Source: Sphaerobacter sp. (GTDB taxonomy: Bacteria > Chloroflexota > Chloroflexia > Thermomicrobiales > Thermomicrobiaceae). From it: DNA of 64,000 nucleotides. A model generated the notes under the pieces. It was not told the DNA's origin and did no database searches. It worked only from the letters and a program-made list of their open reading frames with translations. Positions within the stretch are counted from its first letter, which is position 1; the number at the start of each line of letters is the position of its first letter. Below are positions 8,285 to 16,887 of this stretch, one piece after another. A program made the position numbers and the translations under genes. The stretch lies in NCBI GenBank assembly GCA_029961075.1, contig JASBVL010000090.1:33285-97284 (forward strand). Direction: 5' to 3'.

Positions 8285-10570
8285 CTACGCCATGCGCGCC
8301 CGCATGGCGCGCGCCGCCTCCACCATGTGCTCCAGCGACGGCCAGACCTCGGCGTTGCCGCGGGTCTTCAGCCCGCAGTCCGGGTTGACCCAGATCTGAC
8401 TCGGGTCGAGCACCTGGCTGGCCCGCTCCAGCAGCGCCACGATCTCCGCCGTGCTCGGCACGCGGGCCGAGTGGACGTCGTAGACGCCGGGCCCGATGTG
8501 CCGGCTGTAGCGGTGGTCGGTGAAGGCTTGCAGGAGCTCCGCGTTGCTCCGGCTATTCTCGATCGAGATCACATCGGCGTCCAGGGCCTCGATCGCGTCG
8601 ATGATGTCGTTGAACTCGCTGTAGCACATGTGCGAGTGGATCTGCGTGCGGTCGGCCACGCCCGAGGAGGCCAGCCGGAAGGCGCGCACCGCCCAGTCGA
8701 GGTACTCCTGCCAGTCCTCGCGCCGCAGCGGGAGCCCCTCGCGCAGGGCCGGCTCGTCGATCTGGATGACGCGGATGCCCGCCGCTTCCAGGTCCTGCAC
8801 CTCGTCCCGCAGGGCCAGCGCGATCTGGAAGGCGATCTCCCGGCGCGGCAGGTCCTCCCGCGGGAAGGACCAGTTCAGGATCGTCACCGGGCCGGTCAGC
8901 ATCCCCTTCACCGGCTTGTCGGTCAGCGACTGCGCGTAGCGGATGATCTCCACCGTCATCGGTGCCGGGCGGTAGACGTTGCCGTAGATGATCGGCGGGC
9001 GGACGGCCCGGCTGCCGTACGACTGCACCCAGCCGTGCTCGGTGACGGCGAAGCCGGCCAGTTGGGCGGCGAAGTACTCCACCATGTCGGTCCGCTCGAA
9101 CTCGCCGTGGACCAGCACATCCAGCCCGATGGCCTCCTGGCGGCGGATCACCTCGGCGATCTGCGTGCGGATGAACGCCTGGTACTCCGCGTCGCTGAGG
9201 TGGCCCTTCCGCCACTTGGCGCGGGTCGCCCGCACCTCGGGCGTCTGCGGGAAGCTGCCGATCGTGGTGGTGGGGTAGCGCGGCAGGCGCAGGTGCTCCT
9301 GCTGCGCCGTGATCCGCTCCGCGAAGGGCGCCGAGCGCTGGAAGTCCCGCTCGGTCAGCGCGGCCACCCGCTGGCGCGTCGGGGCGTGGTGGATGCGGTC
9401 GGAGTCGAGCGCGGCCTGGAACAGGGCGGCGTCGGCCTCGAGCGCGTCCTGGATCGCGCTGCGTCCCTCGTTCAGCCCGCGGGTGAGCACCACGAGCTCC
9501 TCCAGCCGCTGCTCGGCGAAGGCCAGCAACTGCTTGATCTCCGGGGCGAGCGCCGTCTCCAGGTCCACGTCGTAGGGCAGGTGGAGCAGCGAGCAGGAGG
9601 GCTGCACCCAGATCCGGTCCGGATCGACCCGCTGGGCGAGCTGCTCCAGCGTCGAGAAGGCCGACACCAGGTTGGTCCGCCAGATGTTCCGTCCGTTGAC
9701 CACCCCCGCGCCGAGCACCTTGTCGGCCGGGAAACCGTGGCGGTTCACCAGGTCCAGGTTCGTCGGCGGCCGGACCTCGCGCACGAAGTCGAGCCCGATC
9801 CCCTCGACCGGCAGCCCGACGACCGTGTCCCAGTTGCCGTCCAGCGCCTCGAAGTAGGTCTGGAGCATGAGCCGCGGCCGGTCCGGCAGATTGCCGAGGT
9901 AGGTGTACGCCTCCCGGTAGAGTGCCAGCTCCTCCGGCGTGCGGTCCTGCACCAGCGTCGGCTCGTCGATCTGCACCCACTCGGCGCCGCCCGCGGCCAG
10001 GCGCGCGAGCACCTCGGCGTAGACCGGCAGCAGGTCGCGCAGGTGGTCGGCCAGCGACCTGGTGTGGTGCTTGCCGAGGAGCAGGAAGGAGACCGGGCCG
10101 ATCAGCACCGGCTTGGCCGCCCGCCCCAGCACGGCCGTGGCCTCGGCCAGCTCGTCGAACGGCTTCGTGCTGGCCAGCCGCGGCGGGCCGGCATCGAACT
10201 CCGGCACCAGGTAGTGGTAGTTGGTGTCGAACCACTTGGTCAGCTCCAGCGCCGGGGTATCGGTCGCGCCGCGCGCCATGGCGAAGTAGGTGGGCAGGTC
10301 CACCACATCCCCCGGCTGGCCGAAGCGTGCCGGGACGAGGCCGGTCAGGCAGACGGTGTCGAGCACCTGATCGTAGTAGCTGAAGTCGTTGCAGGGGATG
10401 AGGTCGATGCCGGCGGCGCGTTGCGTCTCCCAGTTGGCGCGGCGGATGTCGCGCCCGGCGGCGGCGAGCTCCGCCGCGCCGAGCGTGCCGGCCCAGTAGG
10501 CTTCGACGGCGCGCTTCAACTCGCGGCGCTTGCCGATGCGGGGGTAGCCGAGCACGGAACTCTTCGCCAT
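8285..10570 (-). CDS. metE: Cobalamin-independent methionine synthase
   Basis: This 761-residue enzyme transfers the methyl group of 5-methyltetrahydropteroyl-triglutamate to homocysteine, the last step of methionine synthesis. Length and both barrels match MetE. The N-terminal half starts SSVLGYPRIGKRRELKRAVE, and the C-terminal half holds the zinc site: HSHMCYSEFND (His and Cys), ISIENSRS (Glu), NPDCGLKTRG (Cys). ATG 10570 was chosen because MetE homology begins within a few residues. Its 198-bp upstream gap is rich in GC hairpins, but I could not match it to a cobalamin or SAM riboswitch. An aminotransferase follows downstream on the same strand. Confidence 0.97.
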   Translation of the reverse strand: MAKSSVLGYPRIGKRRELKRAVEAYWAGTLGAAELAAAGRDIRRANWETQRAAGIDLIPCNDFSYYDQVLDTVCLTGLVPARFGQPGDVVDLPTYFAMARGATDTPALELTKWFDTNYHYLVPEFDAGPPRLASTKPFDELAEATAVLGRAAKPVLIGPVSFLLLGKHHTRSLADHLRDLLPVYAEVLARLAAGGAEWVQIDEPTLVQDRTPEELALYREAYTYLGNLPDRPRLMLQTYFEALDGNWDTVVGLPVEGIGLDFVREVRPPTNLDLVNRHGFPADKVLGAGVVNGRNIWRTNLVSAFSTLEQLAQRVDPDRIWVQPSCSLLHLPYDVDLETALAPEIKQLLAFAEQRLEELVVLTRGLNEGRSAIQDALEADAALFQAALDSDRIHHAPTRQRVAALTERDFQRSAPFAERITAQQEHLRLPRYPTTTIGSFPQTPEVRATRAKWRKGHLSDAEYQAFIRTQIAEVIRRQEAIGLDVLVHGEFERTDMVEYFAAQLAGFAVTEHGWVQSYGSRAVRPPIIYGNVYRPAPMTVEIIRYAQSLTDKPVKGMLTGPVTILNWSFPREDLPRREIAFQIALALRDEVQDLEAAGIRVIQIDEPALREGLPLRREDWQEYLDWAVRAFRLASSGVADRTQIHSHMCYSEFNDIIDAIEALDADVISIENSRSNAELLQAFTDHRYSRHIGPGVYDVHSARVPSTAEIVALLERASQVLDPSQIWVNPDCGLKTRGNAEVWPSLEHMVEAARAMRARMA

Positions 10571-10768
10571 GGATGTCTCCCTCGTAGGGTGGCCGATGTC
10601 CTGGCGCCTGCGGCGGGGCCGCGGCCCCCGGCGCCGACCGGCGCCGGCGGGCGGGACGCCGCGCCCCGCGCTGCGCGTCGGCTCCGACCGGCGCCCCGCC
10701 GGTCGAAGACCTCCGCACAACTCTAGCCGAAGATCGGGCCGGTGCGCAGGGGGTGGCGTCCCGGGCGC

Positions 10769-11638
10769 TCAGGCCGCCCCGGCGCGCTCGGCGGCGAGCA
10801 CCTGGCCGAAGAAGTCCTGCACCGCCCCGATGACCTTGAAGCCCTCGTGGGCGACGCCGGGCACGACATCGTAGCGCACGGCGATGCCGGCCCGCTCGAA
10901 GCTCGCCCGCAGCGCCGCAAGGCGCTCGACCCGCGTCTGCCCGGCGTCGTTCGCGCCCGGCATCCAGTAGGCGCGCCACAGCGGGCTGTCGGGCGTCATG
11001 ATGATGTCCCAGTTGTCGACGTCGTCGCCCCCGATCACCATCTGCACCGCCACCTGGCGCATCGCCGCGTAGTCGAGCGAGCGCCCGAACACCGCCTCCA
11101 GGTTGCGGACACCGACCCACCAGTCGCGCTCCTCATCGAGCAGCGTCACCACGCCGGGGGCGCCGATCGAGACCGCCCGCAGGCGCTCCGGGTGGAGGTA
11201 GAAGAAGCGGTGCGCGAACTGCCCGCCGCCCGAGAAGCCGTGGAGCAGGAAGCGCGCGCGATCCACGTGGTAGACCGCGGCGACCTCGTCCACCATGGCC
11301 AGCAGCACCTGATCGAAGCGAATGTCGTGCCACGCGATGAACTTGTAGTTGTGGATCTCGTGCGGCTCGTAGATGCCGCAGGGGAAGAGCGGGGCCAGCA
11401 CGACGCACTCGTGCCGCTCGGCGAAGGCTGCGAAGCGGTCGCGGTACTCCATCGCCGGCCGGTTGGTGCCGTGGACGATGACGACGAGGGGGTAGGGCGC
11501 GGTGCGATCGGCGCGGTACGAGGTCGGCACGTAGAGGCAGAACGAGAAGCGCTGGTCGAACTGGCAGGCATAGAAGGCGGTCGGCCCGAGGCCGAAGCCC
11601 ACCTTCTGGTACTGGCGCGCGGGCGCAGTCTCGGTCAT
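10769..11638 (-). CDS. Alpha/beta-hydrolase, PHB-depolymerase/esterase-like
   Basis: This 289-residue serine hydrolase has VVIVHGTNRPAMEY (oxyanion region), the nucleophile elbow LHGFSGGGQFAH, and the catalytic His in VPGVAHEG near the C-terminus. There is no signal peptide, so it acts in the cytoplasm. It starts 31 bp after the dppC-like permease stop and is likely the last gene of the peptide-transport cluster. Together with the C45-type acyltransferase at the head of that cluster, it suggests import of an amide or ester substrate that is then hydrolysed inside (inference). The ATG at 11638 is the first with family similarity. Confidence 0.82.
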   Translation of the reverse strand: MTETAPARQYQKVGFGLGPTAFYACQFDQRFSFCLYVPTSYRADRTAPYPLVVIVHGTNRPAMEYRDRFAAFAERHECVVLAPLFPCGIYEPHEIHNYKFIAWHDIRFDQVLLAMVDEVAAVYHVDRARFLLHGFSGGGQFAHRFFYLHPERLRAVSIGAPGVVTLLDEERDWWVGVRNLEAVFGRSLDYAAMRQVAVQMVIGGDDVDNWDIIMTPDSPLWRAYWMPGANDAGQTRVERLAALRASFERAGIAVRYDVVPGVAHEGFKVIGAVQDFFGQVLAAERAGAA

Positions 11639-11669
11639 CGTGCGATCGTGCTCCTTTCGCGTAGCGGTC

Positions 11670-12614
11670 CTAGCGTCCCACGCGGCGCGGGTCGAGCGCG
11701 TCGCGCAGCCCATCGCCGACGAAGTTGACCGCCAGGATCGTGAGGAAGATCATCAAGCCGGGGAAGAACCCGCGCCACCACTGGCCATCGTTGACCACGG
11801 TCCGCTGCGCCTCCTGGAGCATCCGGCCCCAGGTCGCCTGCGGCGGCTGGAAGCCGACCCCGAGGAACGACAGCGCCGACTCGGTCAGGATGGCGCCCGC
11901 GATGCCGAGCGTCGCGGCGACGATCACCGGGCTCATGGTGTTCGGCAGCAGGTGCCGCACCACGATGCGCGCGTGGCCCGCGCCCACCGCCCGGGCCGCC
12001 TCGACGAACTCCTTCTCCCGGAGCGACAGGAAGGTCCCCCGGACCAGCCGGGCGGTGGTCATCCAGCGGAGCAGCCCGAGCACCAGCACGATCGTCGCGA
12101 AGCGCGGGCCGACCAGCGTGACGACGAGAATGATCACGAACAGTCCGGGCATCGAGTAGAACACGTCGACCAGGCGCATCAAGGCGTTGTCGACCACCCC
12201 GCCGGCGTACCCGGCGACGGCGCCGACGGTGACCCCGACCGTCATCGCCACCACCACCACCGCCAGGGCGACGGCGAGGGAGATGCGGCCCCCGTCGAGC
12301 ACGCGCACCAGTTGGTCGCGGCCCAGCTCGTCGGTGCCCATCGGGTGCGCCAGGCTGGGCGGCTGACTCTTCGCGGCGAAGTCGATCCGCTCCGGGTCGT
12401 AGGGCAGCAGCGCCGGACCGACGATCACGGCCAGGCCCATCAGGGCGAGCACCGCGAGACTGACGAGGGCCAGCCGGTGCCGCCGGAACTGGCGCCAGGT
12501 GTCCGACCAGCGCGACCGTGGCGCCGCGTGCCCGAGGTCGGCGGCGCCGACCGGCCGCAGGGGAAGGGCGGCGGCCAGCGATGCGTCGTCGGTGTGTTTG
12601 ACCAGCTTGCTCAT
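11670..12614 (-). CDS. Peptide/nickel-type ABC transporter permease (DppC-like)
   Basis: This 314-residue inner-membrane permease has the EAA loop EAARAVGAGHARIVVRHLLPN typical of DppC/OppC, a short cytoplasmic N-terminus and about six membrane spans. Its ATG overlaps the stop of the upstream dppB-like gene by four bases (ATGA), so the two are translationally coupled. It should pair with the 12611-13585 permease to move the ligand delivered by the 13678-15516 lipoprotein. No DppD/DppF ATPase is encoded beside it, so a shared ATPase elsewhere in the genome must power it (inference). Confidence 0.92.
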   Translation of the reverse strand: MSKLVKHTDDASLAAALPLRPVGAADLGHAAPRSRWSDTWRQFRRHRLALVSLAVLALMGLAVIVGPALLPYDPERIDFAAKSQPPSLAHPMGTDELGRDQLVRVLDGGRISLAVALAVVVVAMTVGVTVGAVAGYAGGVVDNALMRLVDVFYSMPGLFVIILVVTLVGPRFATIVLVLGLLRWMTTARLVRGTFLSLREKEFVEAARAVGAGHARIVVRHLLPNTMSPVIVAATLGIAGAILTESALSFLGVGFQPPQATWGRMLQEAQRTVVNDGQWWRGFFPGLMIFLTILAVNFVGDGLRDALDPRRVGR

Positions 12615-13585
12615 CGGTACCGAATCCGCGGGTCGAGCCGGCTGTAGAGGATGTCGGCGATCAGGTTGAACAGGATGACGAGGAACGAGGCGATCAGCAG
12701 GATCCCCATCAGGACCGGGTAGTCGCGCAGGTCGGCGGACTCGACGAAGAGCCGCCCCATCCCGGAGATGGCGAAGATGGACTCGACGATCACCGACCCG
12801 ATGAAGAGGTCCGGGATCTCCAGCGCCAGGATCGTCACGATCGGGATGGCGGCGTTCTTCAGCGCGTGCACCGTGATCACCGCCTGCTCGGCGAGCCCCT
12901 TCGCCCGGGCGGTGCGCATGTAGTCCTGACCGAGGACGTCGAGCATCGCCGCCCGCACGTAGCGGGTCAGGCTGGCGGTCGACACCAGGGCCAGCACGCT
13001 GACCGGCATGATCAGGTGCTGCGCCCGATCGACGACGGCGGCCAACCCGTCGTGCTGCTGGCGCGGGTCGGACAGCCCCACCGCCGGCAGCCAGTCCAGC
13101 GTGAAGGTGAACACATACAGGAACATCAGGGCGAGCCAGAAGCTCGGCACCGCGATGCCGAGGAAGGCGGCGGAGGTCGCCAGGTAGTCGAACAGCGAGT
13201 ACTGGCGGGCTGCCGAGACGATGCCGATCGGGAAGGCCAGCGCGAGCGCGACCAGGAAGGCCAGGCCGGTCACCAGCAGGGTCGTTGGGACCCGCTCCCA
13301 GATCATGGTCAGCACCGGCTGGCCGGTGTTGAACGAGGTGCCCCAGTCGCCGCGGACCAGGTCGCCCGCCCAGCGCAGGTAGCGGACGTAGAGCGGGTCG
13401 TCGAGCCCGTACCGGGCCCGCAGCCGCTCGAGCTGCTCCTGCGTCACGCGCCCCGACCCCCCGGGGTTCTCGACAACGGCCAGCGGGCCCCCCGGGGTCA
13501 TCTGGAGCAGGACGAAGACGATCACGCTGATGCCGATGAGCATCGGGATCGCCTGGAGCACGCGCCGGATGACGTAGTGGCTCAT
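12611..13585 (-). CDS. Peptide/nickel-type ABC transporter permease (DppB-like)
   Basis: This 324-residue permease has the DppB/OppB signature: RRVLQAIPMLIGISVIVFVL at the N-terminus, the insert LRARYGLDDPLYVRYLRW, and the EAA-type loop DYMRTARAKGLAEQAVITVH. ATG 13585 follows a GTG codon that could also start translation. It is separated from the upstream binding-protein gene by a 30-nt perfect palindrome (13633-13662), which may set a higher level of binding protein than of permease. It couples by ATGA overlap to the DppC-like gene. Confidence 0.92.
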   Translation of the reverse strand: MSHYVIRRVLQAIPMLIGISVIVFVLLQMTPGGPLAVVENPGGSGRVTQEQLERLRARYGLDDPLYVRYLRWAGDLVRGDWGTSFNTGQPVLTMIWERVPTTLLVTGLAFLVALALAFPIGIVSAARQYSLFDYLATSAAFLGIAVPSFWLALMFLYVFTFTLDWLPAVGLSDPRQQHDGLAAVVDRAQHLIMPVSVLALVSTASLTRYVRAAMLDVLGQDYMRTARAKGLAEQAVITVHALKNAAIPIVTILALEIPDLFIGSVIVESIFAISGMGRLFVESADLRDYPVLMGILLIASFLVILFNLIADILYSRLDPRIRYR

Positions 13586-13632
13586 CACCTCACTCGCTCG
13601 GGCTCGGTCGAACGAACCGTGGGGGCGCCCGG

Positions 13633-13662
13633 CCCGGCCCGCCCCGCGCGGGGCGGGCCGGG
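13633..13662 (-). promoter_or_regulatory. Perfect 30-nt palindrome between binding-protein and permease genes
   Basis: Arms CCCGGCCCGCCCCGC and GCGGGGCGGGCCGGG abut without a loop base to spare, giving a very stable hairpin 15 nt after the binding-protein stop codon. No T-run follows, so full termination is unlikely. Partial termination or mRNA 3'-end protection, common after ABC binding-protein genes, is the likely role. Confidence 0.65.
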
Positions 13663-13677
13663 GAACGCGGGCCGCGC

Positions 13678-15516
13678 CTACTCCTCGATGTACCAGTCCG
13701 CGGCGCTGTAGAGCGTGCCGCGCGGGTTGAAGTAGTCGGTGCGCTGCCCCTTGAGCCGGGTGCTCCAGGCGTCCGCCGCGGCCGACTGGTAGAGCGGCAG
13801 CGCCGGGCGCTCCCGGGCGAAGATCTCGGCCGCCCGCGCATAGGCCCGCTTGCGGGCCTCCTGATCGAGCGTCGCGCCCGCCTCCTCGATGGCCGCGTCG
13901 AACTCGGCGTTCCGCCAGTGGGAGTAGGTGAACCCGCCGGGGTTCGCCTCGCTCGGGATCGAGTCGGCGGTGAAGATGGCGGCCCAGTCGGCGGGATCGA
14001 CCTCGTAGCCGTCGCGGCTCATGACGATGTCGTAGTTGCCGCGCGCCAGCAGGCCGCCCTCCTGCCAGCTCCCGAAGATGGTGTTGGACGGCACGTTCTC
14101 GATCCTCAGCTCGATGCCGATGTCCTTCATGTTCTGCTGGATGAGCTGCTGATACAGCTCGCGCGTCTGGTCACCGGCGATCGTCTGGAAGCGCAGGCTG
14201 GCGCGGACGCCGTTCTTCTCGCGGATGTCGTCGGCCCCCCGCTGCCAGCCCGCGGCGTCGAGGATCTCGTTGGCCTTGTCCGGGTCGTACGGCGTGGCCG
14301 GGCGGTCGAGGGCGGCCCAGCCGGCGTAGATGAACGAGCCGGTGAGCGAGCCGAAGCCGCCGAGGATCTCGTCGATGATCGCCTGGCGGTCGATGCCGTA
14401 GTCCATCGCCTCGCGGATCGCCGGGTCGCCGAGGACCGGGTGCGGCTTGGTCGGGTCGCCGCCGTCGGAGAGGTTGAGCCAGAGCCACTCGACGCTCGCA
14501 CCGCCGTCGAACAGCTCGACGTGGACCGGCTTCCCCTCCTGCTCCGCCTGGGTCAGGGCCGGCAGGTCGCCGGTCACGATGAAGTAGACGTAGTCGTACT
14601 CCCGGGCGATGAAGGCGGCGATGGTGGCCTCCTTCTCCGGCGAGACCTTGATGGTGATGCCGTCGAGGTAGGGCTTCTCCGGATCACGGTAGTTCGGGTT
14701 GCGCTCGAGGATGATCTGGTCGCCCGTCTTCCACTCCTTGAAGACGAACGGCCCCGTGCCGAGCGGGAGGCGGGCCAGCGGGTGCTCCTGGGTGACCGCG
14801 GTCGAGTCGAACTTGTGCTTCGGCAGGACCGTCTGCCAGAGGTCGAGGTAGCCGGGGTTGATCTCCTTCATCTTCACCTCGACGGTGAGCGGGTCGATCG
14901 CCCGGACCGACTCGATCTTGTCGTAGGCGGCGGGGAGCAGCGGGGTGCTCTCGGGGTTCTGGTAGACCTCGAAGGTGAAGACGATGTCCGCGGCGGTGAA
15001 CGGCTCGCCGTCGGACCAGGTGATCCCCTCCTTGAGCTTGTAGGTGATCGTCAGCGAGTCCGCCGAGATCCCGCCGTTCTCGATCGTCGGCACCGCGGCG
15101 GCCAGCACCGGCTGGTACTCGCCGTTGGCGTCGGGGATGAAGAGCGGCTCCACGACGAGCACGGACAGGAACGAGCCGGACTGGCTGTTGAAGAACTCGC
15201 TCATCTGGCCCGGCTCCTGGATCAGGGCGATGACCGCCCGGCCGCCCTTCTTCGGCCCGCCGCTCGACCCGCTCCCCGACGTGCCCGCGCCGCTCGCCGG
15301 CGTTCCGGACCCGCTCCCGGGCGTCGCCCCGGCGTTGCCGGCCGCCGGGGTCGGCTGGCCGTCCTCCCCGCCGCCGCAGGCCGCCACCAGGGTCATGAGC
15401 GCCGGGGCCGAGAGTCCCAGCGCCGCCCCGCGGCGCAGCAGCTCGCGCCGGCTGAGGCGCCCGGCCATCGCCAGGTGCGCCAGTCGCTGGGCGTGGCCCA
15501 GTCCCCGTGCGTCCAT
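13678..15516 (-). CDS. Peptide-type ABC transporter substrate-binding lipoprotein (SBP family 5)
   Basis: This 612-residue protein has RLSRRELLRRGAAL, a twin-arginine-like signal, followed by the lipobox LVAAC, then a Gly/Ser/Thr/Pro linker (to ~residue 95) and a family 5 binding domain with EGITWSDGEPFTAADIVFTF and LEHPLARLPLGTGPFVF-like motifs. It is anchored outside the membrane and hands substrate to the two permeases that follow. GGAGGAGGTGGG lies just before ATG 15516. It lies 89 bp downstream of the C45-type acyltransferase gene. The substrate is unknown; the adjoining hydrolases point to an acylated amine or peptide (inference). Confidence 0.92.
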   Translation of the reverse strand: MDARGLGHAQRLAHLAMAGRLSRRELLRRGAALGLSAPALMTLVAACGGGEDGQPTPAAGNAGATPGSGSGTPASGAGTSGSGSSGGPKKGGRAVIALIQEPGQMSEFFNSQSGSFLSVLVVEPLFIPDANGEYQPVLAAAVPTIENGGISADSLTITYKLKEGITWSDGEPFTAADIVFTFEVYQNPESTPLLPAAYDKIESVRAIDPLTVEVKMKEINPGYLDLWQTVLPKHKFDSTAVTQEHPLARLPLGTGPFVFKEWKTGDQIILERNPNYRDPEKPYLDGITIKVSPEKEATIAAFIAREYDYVYFIVTGDLPALTQAEQEGKPVHVELFDGGASVEWLWLNLSDGGDPTKPHPVLGDPAIREAMDYGIDRQAIIDEILGGFGSLTGSFIYAGWAALDRPATPYDPDKANEILDAAGWQRGADDIREKNGVRASLRFQTIAGDQTRELYQQLIQQNMKDIGIELRIENVPSNTIFGSWQEGGLLARGNYDIVMSRDGYEVDPADWAAIFTADSIPSEANPGGFTYSHWRNAEFDAAIEEAGATLDQEARKRAYARAAEIFARERPALPLYQSAAADAWSTRLKGQRTDYFNPRGTLYSAADWYIEE

Positions 15517-15605
15517 CCCACCTCCTCCTTCCGGGCGCCCCGCGCGGCGCGGGGCCCCATCGCGCCGCCGGGCACGGCTGCCGGCGGTCTCTGCCAGCGG
15601 GTCGC

Positions 15606-16703
15606 TCAGGCCTGGCCGAAGGCGTAGCGCTGATACGGATGCTGGTCGGGCGGGCCGACCGCGACCCAGATCTCCCCCCGCGTCGGCCGGGCGATGACCG
15701 ACGCGAACGTCATGACGTCCGACTCCGCATCATCCTCGGGCCACCGGCAGAGCGCGTCGGGCCACCCCTCCCGACTGCGCAGGATCTCCTGCATCACCGC
15801 GACGCTGAGCTGCCCCCGCCGGGCCCGGAGCAGGCGCGCCATCTGCGCGTGGCGCGCCCGGGAGTTCGCCAGGGGCCGCCCCGTCGAGCGCTCGGCGTCG
15901 AGCAGCTCGGGGGCGACGTAGTGGTTCGCGTGCACCAGCAGGCCGTCGTCGGGGTCGAGGCGCGCGGCGCGCGTCGGCGTCGTCTCCAGGTCCGCCGCGT
16001 TCCCGTGCCGGTCGAGCATGATGAGGTTGCGGGAGGAGGCCCGGTGGACGCGGGTGATGCGCGCGATGGCGTCGTCGACCGTCTCCTGGGTCAGGGCGAG
16101 GCGGGAGAGGAGGTAGCGCGGGAAGCCGACGCGCCAGCCGTCGCAGGTGACGTAGTTGGCGAAGACGCCCATCCCCCGGTCGTTGATCCCGATGTAGGAG
16201 ACCTGCCCGGCGGGCGTCAGCATCAGCACCGCCGGGGCGTCGTCGGGCACCAGCTCGACGACGACGCCGATCTCCCGGTAGAAGGCCGGCAGGTCGGCGT
16301 TCTGCCCGATGATCGGCACGCCGTCGGCGGTCGCCCCGGCCAGGGCGGCGAAGGTGGTGCACTCGTCCGCCGGCTCGCCGGCGACGCCGGGCTCGGGCGT
16401 CACGGCCAGCTCGGCGCGGAGCTGGAGCAGGTATGCCTCGCCCAGGGAGAGGCCCGCGCCCTCGGCGATGCCCTGGATCTCCTCGTCGAAGAACGGCGCC
16501 TCGCGCAGCACCGCGGCACGGTACCGTGCCGCGGCGGCGCTGGCCTGCGCGGGCGAGATCCCGTGCCGCGCCTGCAGGCGCGCCTGCGCGAGATCGCGGT
16601 GCCGGTGGATCAGCTCGGCGCAGGCCTCGCCGAACTGGCGGCCGATCTCCCGGTGGGTTCCCCGGAAGCGGTAGAACGGGAACGAGCGTTGCTGCTCGTG
16701 CAC
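15606..16703 (-). CDS. C45-family (acyl-CoA:6-aminopenicillanate acyltransferase-like) N-terminal-nucleophile hydrolase
   Basis: This 365-residue protein starts from GTG 16703 with GAGAGGGGGG upstream. It shows RGTHREIGRQFGE, the pre-nucleophile segment of the family, then DECTTFAAL with Cys115 as the likely self-processing nucleophile, IIGQNADLP, and YIGINDRGMGVFANY. Relatives cleave amide bonds of acylated amines or penicillins after autocatalytic cleavage before the Cys. No signal peptide is seen. It heads the leftward cluster with a peptide-type ABC importer and an alpha/beta hydrolase, divergent from a GntR regulator. The exact substrate cannot be read from the sequence. Confidence 0.82.
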   Translation of the reverse strand: MHEQQRSFPFYRFRGTHREIGRQFGEACAELIHRHRDLAQARLQARHGISPAQASAAAARYRAAVLREAPFFDEEIQGIAEGAGLSLGEAYLLQLRAELAVTPEPGVAGEPADECTTFAALAGATADGVPIIGQNADLPAFYREIGVVVELVPDDAPAVLMLTPAGQVSYIGINDRGMGVFANYVTCDGWRVGFPRYLLSRLALTQETVDDAIARITRVHRASSRNLIMLDRHGNAADLETTPTRAARLDPDDGLLVHANHYVAPELLDAERSTGRPLANSRARHAQMARLLRARRGQLSVAVMQEILRSREGWPDALCRWPEDDAESDVMTFASVIARPTRGEIWVAVGPPDQHPYQRYAFGQA

Positions 16704-16764
16704 ACGCCCCCCTCTCGGTCGGCGGACAGCATGTCGGTGCCACGTGACGACTGAAGTCGGGCCC

Positions 16765-16793
16765 AATCTAGCATGCATGCGCGTGCATGTTAA
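16765..16793 (-). promoter_or_regulatory. Leftward promoter of the acyltransferase/peptide-transport cluster
   Basis: Read on the minus strand, TTAACA (16793-16788) is followed after exactly 17 nt by TAGATT (16770-16765), a good sigma-70-type pair, about 62 nt before the GTG at 16703. The spacer is almost filled by the first inverted repeat of the regulator site. Confidence 0.6.
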
Positions 16794-16808
16794 TGCATAC
16801 AAGTGCAT
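16772..16808. promoter_or_regulatory. Two matching inverted repeats, ATGCA-N6-TGCAT: GntR operators
   Basis: CATGCA-TGCGCG-TGCATG (16772-16789) and ATGCA-TACAAG-TGCAT (16793-16808) share arm sequence and a 6-bp spacer. Their centres are 20 bp apart, about two helical turns, so bound dimers would lie on the same face. They cover the -35/-10 spacer of the leftward promoter and sit upstream of the divergent GntR gene, as expected for an autoregulated FadR-type repressor. Confidence 0.72.
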
Positions 16809-16887
16809 GCGGGTGGGCACCGGGCCGGGCGCGATGCGATACCATTGGGGGCAGCAGGCCGGAGCACGACGGGGAGTGAGGTGCGGA

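Noticed and set aside
8216..10726. An 836-codon plus-strand open frame antisense to metE
   Set aside because: High G+C keeps stops rare in antisense frames. The composition is Arg/Gly/Asp-rich with no motif, while MetE on the other strand is canonical.
10571..10768. Possible cobalamin or SAM riboswitch upstream of metE
   Set aside because: The gap is hairpin-rich, but I could not find the conserved core of any known class. GC-rich repeats explain the hairpins. A covariance-model search (Infernal/Rfam) would decide.
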